From Petrosia ficiformis (lineage: Eukaryota > Porifera > Demospongiae > Haplosclerida > Petrosiidae): 64,000 bases of DNA. The translations under genes were made by a program, and so were the position numbers. Position 1 is the first letter of the stretch, and every line of letters starts with the position of its first letter. Where the stretch lies: positions 3,597,001 to 3,661,000 of the forward strand of contig OX345639.1 in NCBI GenBank assembly GCA_947044365.1. The letters are read 5' to 3'. The notes under the pieces were generated by a model. It was not told the DNA's origin, made no database searches, and saw nothing but the letters and a program-made list of their open reading frames with translations. This document shows, one piece after another, positions 12,369 through 26,712 of this stretch.

Positions 12369-15300
12369 GCCTAGTGGAAAGCAATCACAGAGATAGATGG
12401 CTCATACATTATCAAATTCATTTCTTTTATCAATTTTATTCTGCAGAGATATAGCTCCAATGGGTGAAGATCTCACTGAAACTAACACAAACCTGGACAA
12501 AATGGTGGACCTTGCATTGGAGCTTCAAAACAAGACTGGTGTTTCATTGCTATAGGCAACCAGTAATCTCTTTGCAAGCCCTGTGTATGCAAATGGTGCT
12601 AGTACTAATCCTGATGCACATGTGTTTGCAATGGCTGCAGCACAAGTCAAGAAATGTATGGAAGTTGCTAAAAAACTTGGAGCTCAAGGATTTGGTTAGA
12701 TATGATATACATACATACATACATACATACATACATACATACATACATACATACATACATACATACATACATACATACATACATACATACAGTACATAAT
12801 GTTCATTATTTAGTGTTCTGGGGAGGTCGTGAAGGTTACCAGACCCTTCTCAATACTGATGTAAAGAGGGAATTAGATCACATGGGATCATTTTTCAAAA
12901 TGGCTGCAGGTATGTATTCATCCCTCCAACTTCATTCTTTTATTATTAACACACTATTCTTTAGAGTACAAGAAAAAGATTGGATTTACTGGACAGTTAT
13001 TAATTGAACCAAAGCCCAAAGAACCAATGAAACATCAGTATGATTATGGTACAGATAAATACATACATTTATGATGTATCTATGTATGTACATACATTTT
13101 AGTGTAAATATGAATATAGTTTATGTGCATAAATACATACATCACTCAGATGCACAGACTGTCATCAGCTTCTTAAAAACTTATGGTTTAGACAAAGACT
13201 ACAAGGTATGTCTGTCCGTCTGTGTGTGTGTGTATGTACGTGTGTTTCTATGTCTGTATGTGTGTGTGTGTCTATCTATCTCTCTCACAATTTTAACAGT
13301 TAAATATTGAACCAAATCATACGACATTAGCTGGACATGGTTATGAACATGATGTAGTTTTGGCATCAAAGTAAGTAGCTTCTTAGAAATATATTTTCTT
13401 TGTATCTACTCTATACTAAACTCCCTATACTAAACTCAACTACCTATACCTGTAGACTAGGGATGCTTGGATCTATTGATTCTAATACTGGATCACCTGA
13501 CCTAGGATGGGATACAGATCAGTTTCCAATGGACATCAAAAATACTGCTCTAGTTATGAAGGTAGTTAGAGATTACATTCGTAACCATCCATCCAACGAT
13601 TCATCTAATCATCCACCCATACATACATATATCTATCTATCTATCTGTCCATCCATCTATCTATCCATCCATCCATCCATCTATCCATCCATCCATCCAT
13701 CTACCTGTCTATCTATCATTTGTCCATCCACTCACTCAACAGTATACTATTTTCAATACTCAATAGGTAGTTATTGAACAAGGGGGTCTGGCTCCAGGGG
13801 GTCTCAATTTTGACTGCAAGGTTCGTCGTGAGTCTATTGATCCAAAAGATATGTTTATAGCACACATTGGTGAGTCTATTACTAGCTAAACTATATTCAT
13901 AGCTTTCAGTGTTATCACTATAAGATAAGCTATTATAGGTTGGACTTCACATTTACTCACATAGTTAACTATGAATGAACTTATTATTATCACATTATCA
14001 TTATTAGCGAATGGTTGCATGTATGCTCGTTGTGGGGCAAGCCTGAGAAGGTGCTTTAGAAATGTTTAATTTGAAAATTTTAAAAATTTGAACATTAAGA
14101 CATTTATGGAATACGTACATAAACATACAAACGTATATATATACAATGCAAATATTCACCTACCTCCCTAGTGTGGGGCTCGCCCCTATTATTATTACAC
14201 AGGTAGACATAAATGGGTAGATAGTGTACTTACGTGTATTCTATTTACATTGTCTAGGTGCAATGGACACATTTGCTCGTGGATTACGTAATGCTGTTGA
14301 ATTACAGCAGCAGGGAGTCATGGAGAAATGTGTACAGGTCTGTAGGACCACATACACTTTACATATTCCACAGTGCATAGTCTGGAATAGGACTATTAAT
14401 TTGTACACTGTTTAGTCTGGGAATGGGGCTATTAATGTATCTATTTACACTGTTCATATTCTGGGAACAGGACTCTTAATGCATCTATAACACACTGCAC
14501 ACATAGTCTAGGAACAGGATTACCCTTTGTGCATAATCTGGGAACAGGACTATTAATTATTACACTTTGTGCTTAGGCTGGGAACAGGACTATTAATTAT
14601 TACACTTTGTGCATAGGCTGGGAACAGGACTATTAATTATTATACTTTGTGCATAGGCTGGGAACAGGACTCTTAGAAATTAACCTCAAATAGTTCTGTC
14701 GACAATTGTATTTAGTTATTATTTGTTCTCAATTTTATAGGATCGTTACTCATCTTATGATACTGGTATTGGTTCTAAGATAGATGAAGAGACAACTTCA
14801 TTTGAAGAATTAGAAGTGAGTTGAGATTCTGAATGAAGATATTATGATATGCAGGCATCTAATTCCTAATAATGCCTTCCATTGGGTGGGGTCAAGACTA
14901 GCATTCAACGCATTGGGTGGGGATGAGATTAGCATTCAACACATTGGGTGGGGTCGAGACTAGCATTCAATGCATTGGGTGGGGACAAGACTAGCATTCA
15001 ACGCATTGGGTGGGGTCGAGACTAGCATTCAATGCATTGGGTGGGGACAAGACTACCATTCAACGCATTGGGTGGGGTAGAGACTAACATTCAATGCATT
15101 GGGTGGGGACAAGACTAGCATTCAACGCATTGGGTGGGGTCGAGACTAGCATTCAATGCATTGGGTGGGGTAGAGACTAACATTCAATGCATTGGGTGGG
15201 GTAGAGACTAACATTCAATGCATTGGGTGGGGTAGAGACTAGCATTCAACGCATTGGGTGGGGTCGAGACTAACATTCAATGCATTGGGTGGGGTCGAGA

Positions 15301-15741
15301 CTAACATTCAACCTTGCGATCCTCAGACTTAATTTAATCCTGTAAATCGGGTTTTAAAACAGGTCAGGTTATAACATTATCTATCATCCTATTAGTGTTG
15401 TTTTAGTATTACTATAGCAACTACTTTTAGCTATAGTTATAATATGACTAGTTTCTCGAATGTTTACTAAAATATTAGGCTTACTAAAAGGGTTTTAGTT
15501 TTATGTGCCCACTATTCGGCATTTTTCAGTTATTAGAGTAGACTTGTAATTTAGTTATAGTTTAGTTAACTAAAAGTCAAAATGCCTTACTAAAAGGGGT
15601 TTCAGTTATAGCTAACTAAACAAGACTACATTCCATCACACACACATGCAGGCATTCATTCAACAAAATGGATTTCCTACTAATCGTTCTGGTCAACAAG
15701 AGAAATATGAAGTACTTCTCAACAATGCAATGAAGTTTTAA
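10449..15741 (+). CDS. xylA: Xylose isomerase with one in-frame TAG
   Basis: Homologue of xylose isomerase (EC 5.3.1.5; D-xylose to D-xylulose, also glucose to fructose), metal dependent. Exons: 10449-10530, 11048-11124, 11215-11287, 11734-11875, 12447-12694, 12814-12909, 12965-13048, 13150-13205, 13300-13370, 13456-13561, 13767-13869, 14258-14337, 14741-14815, 15652-15741; 461 codons including stop, all phases consistent. Signature blocks are all present: [23 protein letters not shown] with the active-site His, [29 protein letters not shown] and GWDTDQF. The metal ligands as I know the family look intact. Codon 161 is TAG (12553-12555) exactly where the family has Trp in its LWGTANLF-like motif, a single G-to-A change. 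Thirteen introns rule out bacterial contamination. AATAAA lies at 15875. Family certain; whether this allele makes full-length protein is not. Confidence 0.88.
10730..11047. repeat. Tandem copies of the xylose isomerase exon-2 5' edge
   Basis: Four intronic units of ~65 bp (TATGTATGTGCATTGATGTA, TTTCTTTAATCGCGGATG, ATCCAAGATCCAATA) precede the true exon. The true copy reads CTTTAATCTCAG|ATGTATCC. The extra copies read TTAATCGCGGATG or TTAATCTCATG and so lack the acceptor AG. Confidence 0.9.
11300..11733. repeat. Palindromic minisatellite in xylose isomerase intron 3
   Basis: Units of about 110 bp made of ATCTATCTATTGATCCATTA and its own reverse complement, so each unit is an inverted repeat and neighbouring units are tandem. 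Four copies, strong hairpin potential. Confidence 0.85.
12553..12555 (+). other. xylA: In-frame TAG at conserved Trp codon of xylose isomerase
   Basis: The exon at 12447-12694 is otherwise one open frame that reads through to a proper splice donor. Upstream it reads NKTGVSLL, then TAG, then [11 protein letters not shown]. The family has Trp at this position, so TGG to TAG is the simplest reading. Possible causes are a null allele, early pseudogenisation, a sequencing error or RNA-level recoding. Confidence 0.85.
12705..12792. repeat. (CATA)n microsatellite
   Basis: About 20 units in a xylose isomerase intron, beginning 10 bp after the donor. Confidence 0.95.
14340..14690. repeat. ~40-bp minisatellite in xylose isomerase intron 12
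   Basis: Units around GGGAACAGGACTATTAATTA and CACTTTGTGCATAGGCT, about seven copies, more diverged at the 5' end. Confidence 0.85.
14870..15310. repeat. 31-bp minisatellite in xylose isomerase intron 13
   Basis: About 14 units (CATTGGGTGGGGTCGAGACT, AGCATTCAACG) with AACG/AATG and GTCGAG/GACAAG/GTAGAG variants in an ordered pattern. Confidence 0.92.
15391..15630. mobile_element. AGTGTTGTT-family element
   Basis: TTAGTGTTGTTTTAGTATTA at the left and a TAACTAAACAAGACTACA-type right end. The shared interior blocks are GACTTGTAATTTAGTTATAG and ATGCCTTACTAAAAGG. Confidence 0.75.
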
Positions 15742-16045
15742 CAACACTTCTGCTACATAATATCTTTTTTATTGCAATTAGGAACAGTCAACTAATCTTT
15801 GTATCACTAGGAAAATATAATAGCGTGGAATTGTGCCAATATCAATTATTTGAAATGTAAAAAAAAGCTTGTGAAATAAACAAAAAGTTTAACAAAATAA
15901 CAAGTCTATTAACAAAATGAAAACCAATTAACACGTACAAATACAACTACTACTAAATTATTTCTGTTATCAGTTGTTAGATAGAAATCAGTATAATAAA
16001 TGAAGTGGATTGAATCATGCATGCTGAAATATTATAGTACCAATA

Positions 16046-17669
16046 TTAAACAATACCCATTACACCACCACTTGCTTTTCCAATTAATCCACCTCCACCT
16101 CCAGCACTTGGGTCAACCCCTCGTGTCCTTGGGGGGGTCTTACCATCATCACCTTTGTATACATTGTGAATCTTCCATATACATACAATTATGCCAAAGA
16201 TCAGAAGACACAATAGATATATGTACATGACTATGATATATGTTTGTATGTTACGACAGATCTTCTTCTTACGAAGATCGGATGCCATGATTTGTACTAG
16301 GTAAGTTCCAAGAGCTAGCCATCCAACGAATAGTCCGAAACATATAGCAGTTGGAATCATGCAGAAAGCTGAGCAAATTTTACATTGCTTTGGTAAACCA
16401 CAGAATAGTCCACAGCATATACAGCAACTAGAAATGACAGCTAATATTACGAAGAATACTATGAACCCTGTGAACTAGAGAGAAAGGGACAGTAAAACTG
16501 GTTTAACCTGTTTATCAGGAAAAGATACTGAACACGTGGTATTAAAATCATCAGTATAAAATATCATCAATCTATTTATAAATATACCAGCGTAAATACA
16601 ATCTATTTATACTACTAAACTCTGTCTATTTATGTCGGTAAATACCATCTATTTATACCAGTAAATACAATATATCTATACCTTTAAATATGTGACATAA
16701 AGGCTATCAATTGAACCATCTCCAATCTTAATATTAACATTTTCGTTACTGCATCCTCCATCTGGTTCTCCTTTTGGAGGCTCTGCAGCAGAAGCTATGT
16801 GTGTAATACAAAGAAATAATGAATATAATTATACAATAATATTTCAAATGCTTCCTAAATAACTATTTCAGTACAAAAGAGACCTGATTTGGTTTCTACA
16901 AAGAGAAAGGGTCACAATAATAGCCAGAGATATCAGACGATATCTAATTAATAATGACCCCAGGTCTGATAAAAAAAAGTCTCTTTCAGTCAACTTTATA
17001 ACATTCATTATTAAAAGAATAACAAACTTTTAGAATTATGTCTGAACATCTCTCAACAGTTATCACAAGCACTGGAAGAGCAACTAGTGCTCCTGTGAAA
17101 TACAAAATTAGTTGACTTTGTAAACAAAGTCATAAGGAGCGTTTATACATTAGAATTTGACCAAAACATGTTGTATTGGCATTCACAATCTCATATTAGC
17201 ACGGCTACTAGCTAGCATCAATATCAACACTAATACCACTAAATAGGTAAGTCACATGATAGATCACATGACTGTAAATGAGCAGTGTCTGACTAATTTG
17301 TCCAAAGCCTTCATTAATTTACTATTCTAATTAAAGCCCACTGTGAATCAAACTGATCTCTCGTGCCTCCTCTCAAACTTACATAAACCAGCTCCAAAGA
17401 GGTATAGAATAACCGTTAGAATACCTATTATAACACCACCTAAAAATATAATAATAGATTTATACATACATCACACTACACATACAAAACTCACTATAAC
17501 AAACTGCTGAACCTAGAGGAGATAAACGACAATAAGCGCAACATTTTGCACAGCCAGCCTCAGCTCTTCCACCTATAGTATCACGCGCTGGAGACAAAGA
17601 GAGACATATATGGTTACTAAGTTATTAAACATGTTTATAGTAAGACTTACCCCTTCTCCTGCCGGGCAT
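16046..17669 (-). CDS. Unrecognised cysteine-rich four-TM membrane protein
   Basis: Family not recognised. Exons on the minus strand: 17651-17669, 17495-17572, 17383-17439, 16682-16794, 16046-16474; 231 residues with consistent phases. The N-terminus is basic (MPGRRRGGR) and followed by a cysteine-dense stretch (CAKCCAYC, about residues 14-21). TM1 (about 33-50) leads to a loop of roughly 40 residues containing EPPKGEPDGGC. TM2 is FTGFIVFFVILAVISS, followed directly by CCICCGLFCGLPKQCKIC. TM3 is around FGLFVGWLALG and TM4 around YIYLLCLLIFGIIVCIW. The tail is soluble and Gly-rich, ending GGVMGIV. The juxtamembrane cysteines are plausible palmitoylation sites. It is divergent from the Nudix gene (123 bp between start codons). 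The exon set is supported by splice sites and open frame only. Confidence 0.7.
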
Positions 17670-17792
17670 GTTGCTCAGGGGTTGGAGGGTGTTACCATGA
17701 TAATTATATGTAGTACTAATTAAGCTAGCTAGCTACACCCATAAAGGGTGAGGCTATCTGACTTAGCTCCACCCCACCTGCAAACTCACTCA
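17670..17792. promoter_or_regulatory. Bidirectional promoter between the four-TM gene and NUDT18
   Basis: 123 bp lie between the divergent start codons. The stretch contains a short GCTAGCTAGCTA palindrome at about 17722-17734. Promoter role inferred from layout. Confidence 0.55.
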
Positions 17793-20700
17793 ATGCTGAT
17801 GGAAGAATTAGAGAAAGTATTGTCTTGTGAATCTTCTTGTGCTGTGATAGATGGAGATCCTAGAAAATCACACAGTGGTAAGTGAATGAACTGTGTTCTT
17901 TTGCAAACATGATGTATAATTTATATAATATAATTATTATATGTAATTATATAAATTACAGTTGTTACTCTTGGATGGAATACATGTTATATTGTGTGTG
18001 GACTGGTAATTAAAGATGGAAAAGTCTTGATGGTACAAGAAGCAAAGCCCTCATGTAGAGGAAAGTGGTATCTACCAGCTGGAAGAATGGAGAGGGGAGA
18101 GTCCATTGAGGTATGAGATAATGAATCAACTAGTATTTAGAGTGAATGAATTACTGGATAATTGGAGCAAGCTCCACCTTAGACAGATCTACGAATGCTC
18201 TCTGATCTTGCTTGCTTGAATGCCACTTCAATGGACAGTTACCATATTTTCTCTTATTTTATTCGATGTAATTCTTGTTTACTCATGCTCAACTCTCAGA
18301 TGATATCACCTGTTTAGGAATTATAACAATGTGATTATTATTTGGAAGAGGCCTTTGCGGATACTAGAAATATCAGTTCAGTATTATCAAATAATTAACT
18401 ATTTTTAATCCAAAATATTTCTTTTTCAATGTTTCGACATATATTCAGGTGTCTTCATGAGTGCATAAATGTGAAACTAGCAATGGGACTTTATATAGAC
18501 ACAAGTAGGAGAGGATAATAAATAATAAATAAACAAAAGGATATTGTAGTATAAAAATAAATAAATGAATAAATAAACAGCTAGTGTGATCATGTTTCCA
18601 AAACTGTTTGAAATTAGTATCTAAGAAGCCTTATGATTGATCTTCCAGAATACCAAATTTCATTGGCTCGTTTTAAAAAACAATAGCCAAATAGTGAGAA
18701 TATAAACAGCACAGGGTGGGAAATAAGCCTGGTGAGCAATTCCATCACCAGTGCTCACCACAGTACAACTAGCATGCATTATCATGTCAAAATCTGGTGC
18801 TCCTTAAGCTAATTTTAGTGCTCAAATGAGCATTGGAGCACTGTTATTTCCCACTCTGAAACAGCATCTGTTCCTCCAAATTGTCAGTTTTTCATCATGA
18901 TCATTATGTAGAAAGTAGAGTCCTTTAATTCCTCCAGGATGCAGTTCGTCGTGAAGTCAAAGAAGAAGCTGGTGTTGATTTTGAACCAAAAGCACTTGTA
19001 ATATTAGAATTTCAGACTACAAATTGGATCAGATTTACATTTGTAGGTATGAATATAATTATTGTATACTCAAGACAATAATATCATCATTATGTTGAGT
19101 CATTGTATTGAGTAGTATTATGTACATGTCAATGACTCAGACATGGGTCAATAACAATGCAATGTAATATATTACTATTACCGTAAACATCTGTACATTA
19201 CTATTATTAATACTAATACCTCCTAAGTCAGTGTGATATAGTACTGTTACTATTACTATTACCTTAAAAATCTGTAATAGTAATAGTAATAGTAATATAT
19301 TACATTGCATTGTAATTGATCATATGTCTGTCTACAGGTGAAATAACTGGAGGAGAATTAAAGACTCCAGCTCAAGCTGATAAAGAATCTATTCAAGCAC
19401 AATGGTTACCAGCAGATGTTGAGAAACTTGCTAAGGATTTCCCGATACGAGCGTATGATTGTCTTCATCTCATTGAATTGACAAAGAAATGGTATGCAGA
19501 AGAAGAGGCAAGTCGTTACAAGCAGCTGACTGTACCTATGTCTCATAATAACTCATCAATTAGGATTGTGCTGATCTACATGGAAGGGTAAGGGTGGTGT
19601 ACTATAAACTAGCTATACATCTAAGATAATAGAATGGTAACCATAGTTACTTGTACATGTAATTGGGGATAGTCGTGTGTTACAGTATAAATAACATGTA
19701 TATTGTGTAGCTCATGTACTTGTAGAATATGTACATGTACATGTAGTTCATGTTGTACTTATAGTTCATGTACATGTAGTTCATGTACATGTAGTTCATG
19801 TACATGTAGTTTATGTACATGTACATGTAGTTCATGTACTTATAGTTCATGTACATGTAGTTCATGTACATGTAGTTCATGTACATACAAGTACATGTTC
19901 ATGTACATGTACATGTAGTTTTAGTTTGCGTACATGTAGTTCATGCACTTGTAACCATGTACATGTAGTTTGTGTACATGTACTTTATGTACTTGTAGTT
20001 CATGTACTTTTAATTCATGTACATACAAGTACATGTTCATGTACATGTAGTTCATGTACATGTACTTCATGTACTTCTAGTTCATGTACTGGTAGTATAT
20101 GTACATGTACTTGTTTGTAACCTCATTTTAAAATGGCGAATCTTTCTTATAGTGATAATCTCTCGATACTTGTAAGAGACACACGACAAGGTAACACAAT
20201 ATTCCCTTGTAGACCATTTGGTCAGTATCCTGCATTAAATCATGAAATAACAGCTACTGTGAGGGTGAGTTAATAACTAAAGCCATGAATACCTATACAA
20301 TCACTACACTAAAGCACTTCTTAATATGTAGGGTAACCATGCATCATGAATAATGTCTGTATAGTTCAACTACATGTTTTAGTAATTGAGTGGATCAAGG
20401 CTTCATTCATTCTAGTGTTGTTATAGTATGACCACTTTTAGTTATAGTTATAGTATGTCTAGTTTCTCACAATTTAGTTATGGTTAAAGTTAATTAACCA
20501 TAATTATATTAGGCTTACTAAAAGGGTTTTAGTTTTAGTTAACTATAACTAAAAATGCCCATTTATTGGCCATTTTTAGTTATAGTTATTACAATAGACT
20601 TGTAATTTAGTTATAGTTTAATTAAGTAAAAGTCCCACTACCTTACGAAAACGGGTTTTAGTTATAGTTATAGTTAACTAAAAAAAACACTACAAGTTCA

Positions 20701-21025
20701 CTTTCACTATTTAGCCTCATTGCTAGTGTAGGTGAAAGAGTATGGTGATTCTTTATATCTATTATATTATCACTCTCTTTCCGGTTTTATCCAGGACTCT
20801 GGTCATCAAGGAGACTTTAAGATTATTGGGATGTTAAGTTTGGAACACAATTTTAGTGAAGGAGATGGATTAGGAATGTCACTAGTACTGAAAGCTACAG
20901 AGACAAGCTTAAGAGATGGGTGTGGTTATCACTGGGAAAAGGTCACTAAACCAAACATTGTTGAAAAATTCAAAACATTTTTATCTCATGAATATTCAGT
21001 AGGTCAATTGGTGGATCTACTGTGA
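17793..21025 (+). CDS. NUDT18: Nudix hydrolase, NUDT18-like
   Basis: Homologue of NUDT18 (MTH3), which hydrolyses oxidised guanine and adenine nucleoside diphosphates to monophosphates as part of nucleotide-pool cleaning. Exons: 17793-17877, 17962-18110, 18938-19046, 19338-19587, 20153-20264, 20732-21025; 332 residues (human about 323). The Nudix box is complete: G69, E75, then REVKEEAGV at 83-91, preceded by KWYLPAGRM. The second half (FPCRPFGQYPALNHEI, then FKIIGMLSLEH) resembles the C-terminal region of NUDT18 that other Nudix proteins lack. Two ATGs lie four residues into the first exon (MLMEE); the first is used here. The acceptor of exon 4 lies about 7 bp beyond the end of a MITE-like element. 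Confidence 0.9.
18596..18700. repeat. Interspersed repeat fragment in NUDT18 intron
   Basis: Shares TCCAGAATACCAAATTTCAT with the families at 2338-2525 and 52461-52672. Confidence 0.5.
18712..18858. mobile_element. MITE with CAGRGTGGGAAATAA ends
   Basis: CAGGGTGGGAAATAA at the left and TTATTTCCCACTCTG at the right are inverted repeats with one mismatch. The 147-bp element lies in NUDT18 intron 2. Confidence 0.85.
19138..19330. mobile_element. hAT-type MITE ending beside a NUDT18 splice acceptor
   Basis: The ends CAGACATGGGTCAATAACAA and CAGACATATGATCAATTACA (right end, reverse complement) extend through a longer match (TGCAATGTAATATATTAC). The CAGACATG start resembles the elements at 40359 and 45835, but no clear 8-bp duplication is seen. 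The right end is 7 bp before exon 4. Confidence 0.75.
19690..20115. repeat. TTCATGTACATGTAG repeat in NUDT18 intron 4
   Basis: Degenerate 12-18 bp words (GTTCATGTACATGTA). ORFs of Cys/Ser/Thr repeats are artefacts. Confidence 0.9.
20411..20692. mobile_element. AGTGTTGTTATAGTATG-family element, fullest copy
   Basis: Left TAGTGTTGTTATAGTATGAC and right TAACTAAAAAAAACACTACA pair as imperfect inverted repeats (AGTGTT/AACACT). Internal TAGTTATAGTTA/TAACTATAACTA words also pair. At least six other copies lie in the window. Confidence 0.8.
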
Positions 21026-21734
21026 TAACGTTAATTTATATTTGAGTTAATTAATTAATATTATATTATTTGTAATCATAAAAGATATTATATTTTGTGT
21101 TTTTATTTCAGTATTATAAATTTATATTATTTTTTCAATTATTATTAGTTATTTATATTACACTAGTTTAATATTGTGGACTAATGAATGTGTATACAGT
21201 GTTTATGTAATTACACAAGTTGCATACAATTACGCAATGTGTGTGTGCAATTACACATGCATACATTTACACATTGCTTACAATTATAGTGATGCTACTG
21301 TATATTTAGGAACAGATAATGCAGTTTTCATTCAGGAAGAATGGCATGTAACACCACTACTATAAATAGTAACAAAACCACAACCCAACAACTATTTATA
21401 GTAACAAAACCACAACTCATCCACTATTTATAGTAACAAAACCATAACCCATCCACTATAGTAACAAAACCACACCCATCAACTATTTATAGTAACAAAA
21501 CCACACCCACCAACTATTTATAGTAACAAAATAGCATACAACTGTTGAATGTATTATGTAATGTTACATGAAGCACTGAAACAACTCAAAATATATATTG
21601 TTGTAAACATTCAAGACATTTTAACATTATGAATTTTCAGCAATTAAAATGATAAAACACGATAAGTTAATTAATATATTCAATACAATAATTATTTACA
21701 ATTGAGTCAATAATTATTTTTGAGTAAAACATTT
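21026..21734. repeat. Convergent intergenic region with tandem repeat
   Basis: AT-rich 3' flank shared by the Nudix and CREB3-like genes. A tandem repeat of about 30 bp at 21360-21535 (core TAGTAACAAAACCACA) has roughly five copies. A single related unit occurs far away at about 60020-60050, so the unit is also dispersed. No gene seen. Confidence 0.7.
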
Positions 21735-26484
<4,750 letters not shown>

Positions 26485-26712
26485 CTTTGAGACAATATCT
26501 GCAAAGAATTAGTTTCTTGAGCTTGTATCTACAGAATAAGGTTCCAATTTTGATAATACCTTTATAATCACGTCTTCTTTCGCTGATTACTAGCCCAAAA
26601 GCTTTACTTTTTTTACTGACAAGTAATCATCTGAAACACGTAAAAGAAATGACGTCTTTATTCTATTTAATGCCCATTATTAACCACACCCACCCCCAAC
26701 TATTAATTAATT
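26485..26712. promoter_or_regulatory. Bidirectional promoter between CREB3-like gene and PORCN, with CRE-like site
   Basis: 228 bp lie between divergent start codons. TGACGTC at 26650-26656 is close to the CRE/ATF consensus that CREB3-class bZIP proteins are known to bind. A second ACGTC lies near 26570. Autoregulation of the CREB3-like gene is therefore possible, by inference only. Confidence 0.5.

Noticed and set aside
12553..12555. TAG explained by a tiny intron or by selenocysteine
   Set aside because: The nearest GT...AG pair would make an intron of about 20 bp, too short to splice. Selenocysteine uses TGA, not TAG.
12464..12799. 111-residue plus-strand ORF
   Set aside because: Wrong frame of a xylose isomerase exon running on into the CATA microsatellite.
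10449..15741. Bacterial contamination as the source of xylose isomerase
   Set aside because: Thirteen GT-AG introns with consistent phases, and a divergent partner (HM13) 82 bp away.
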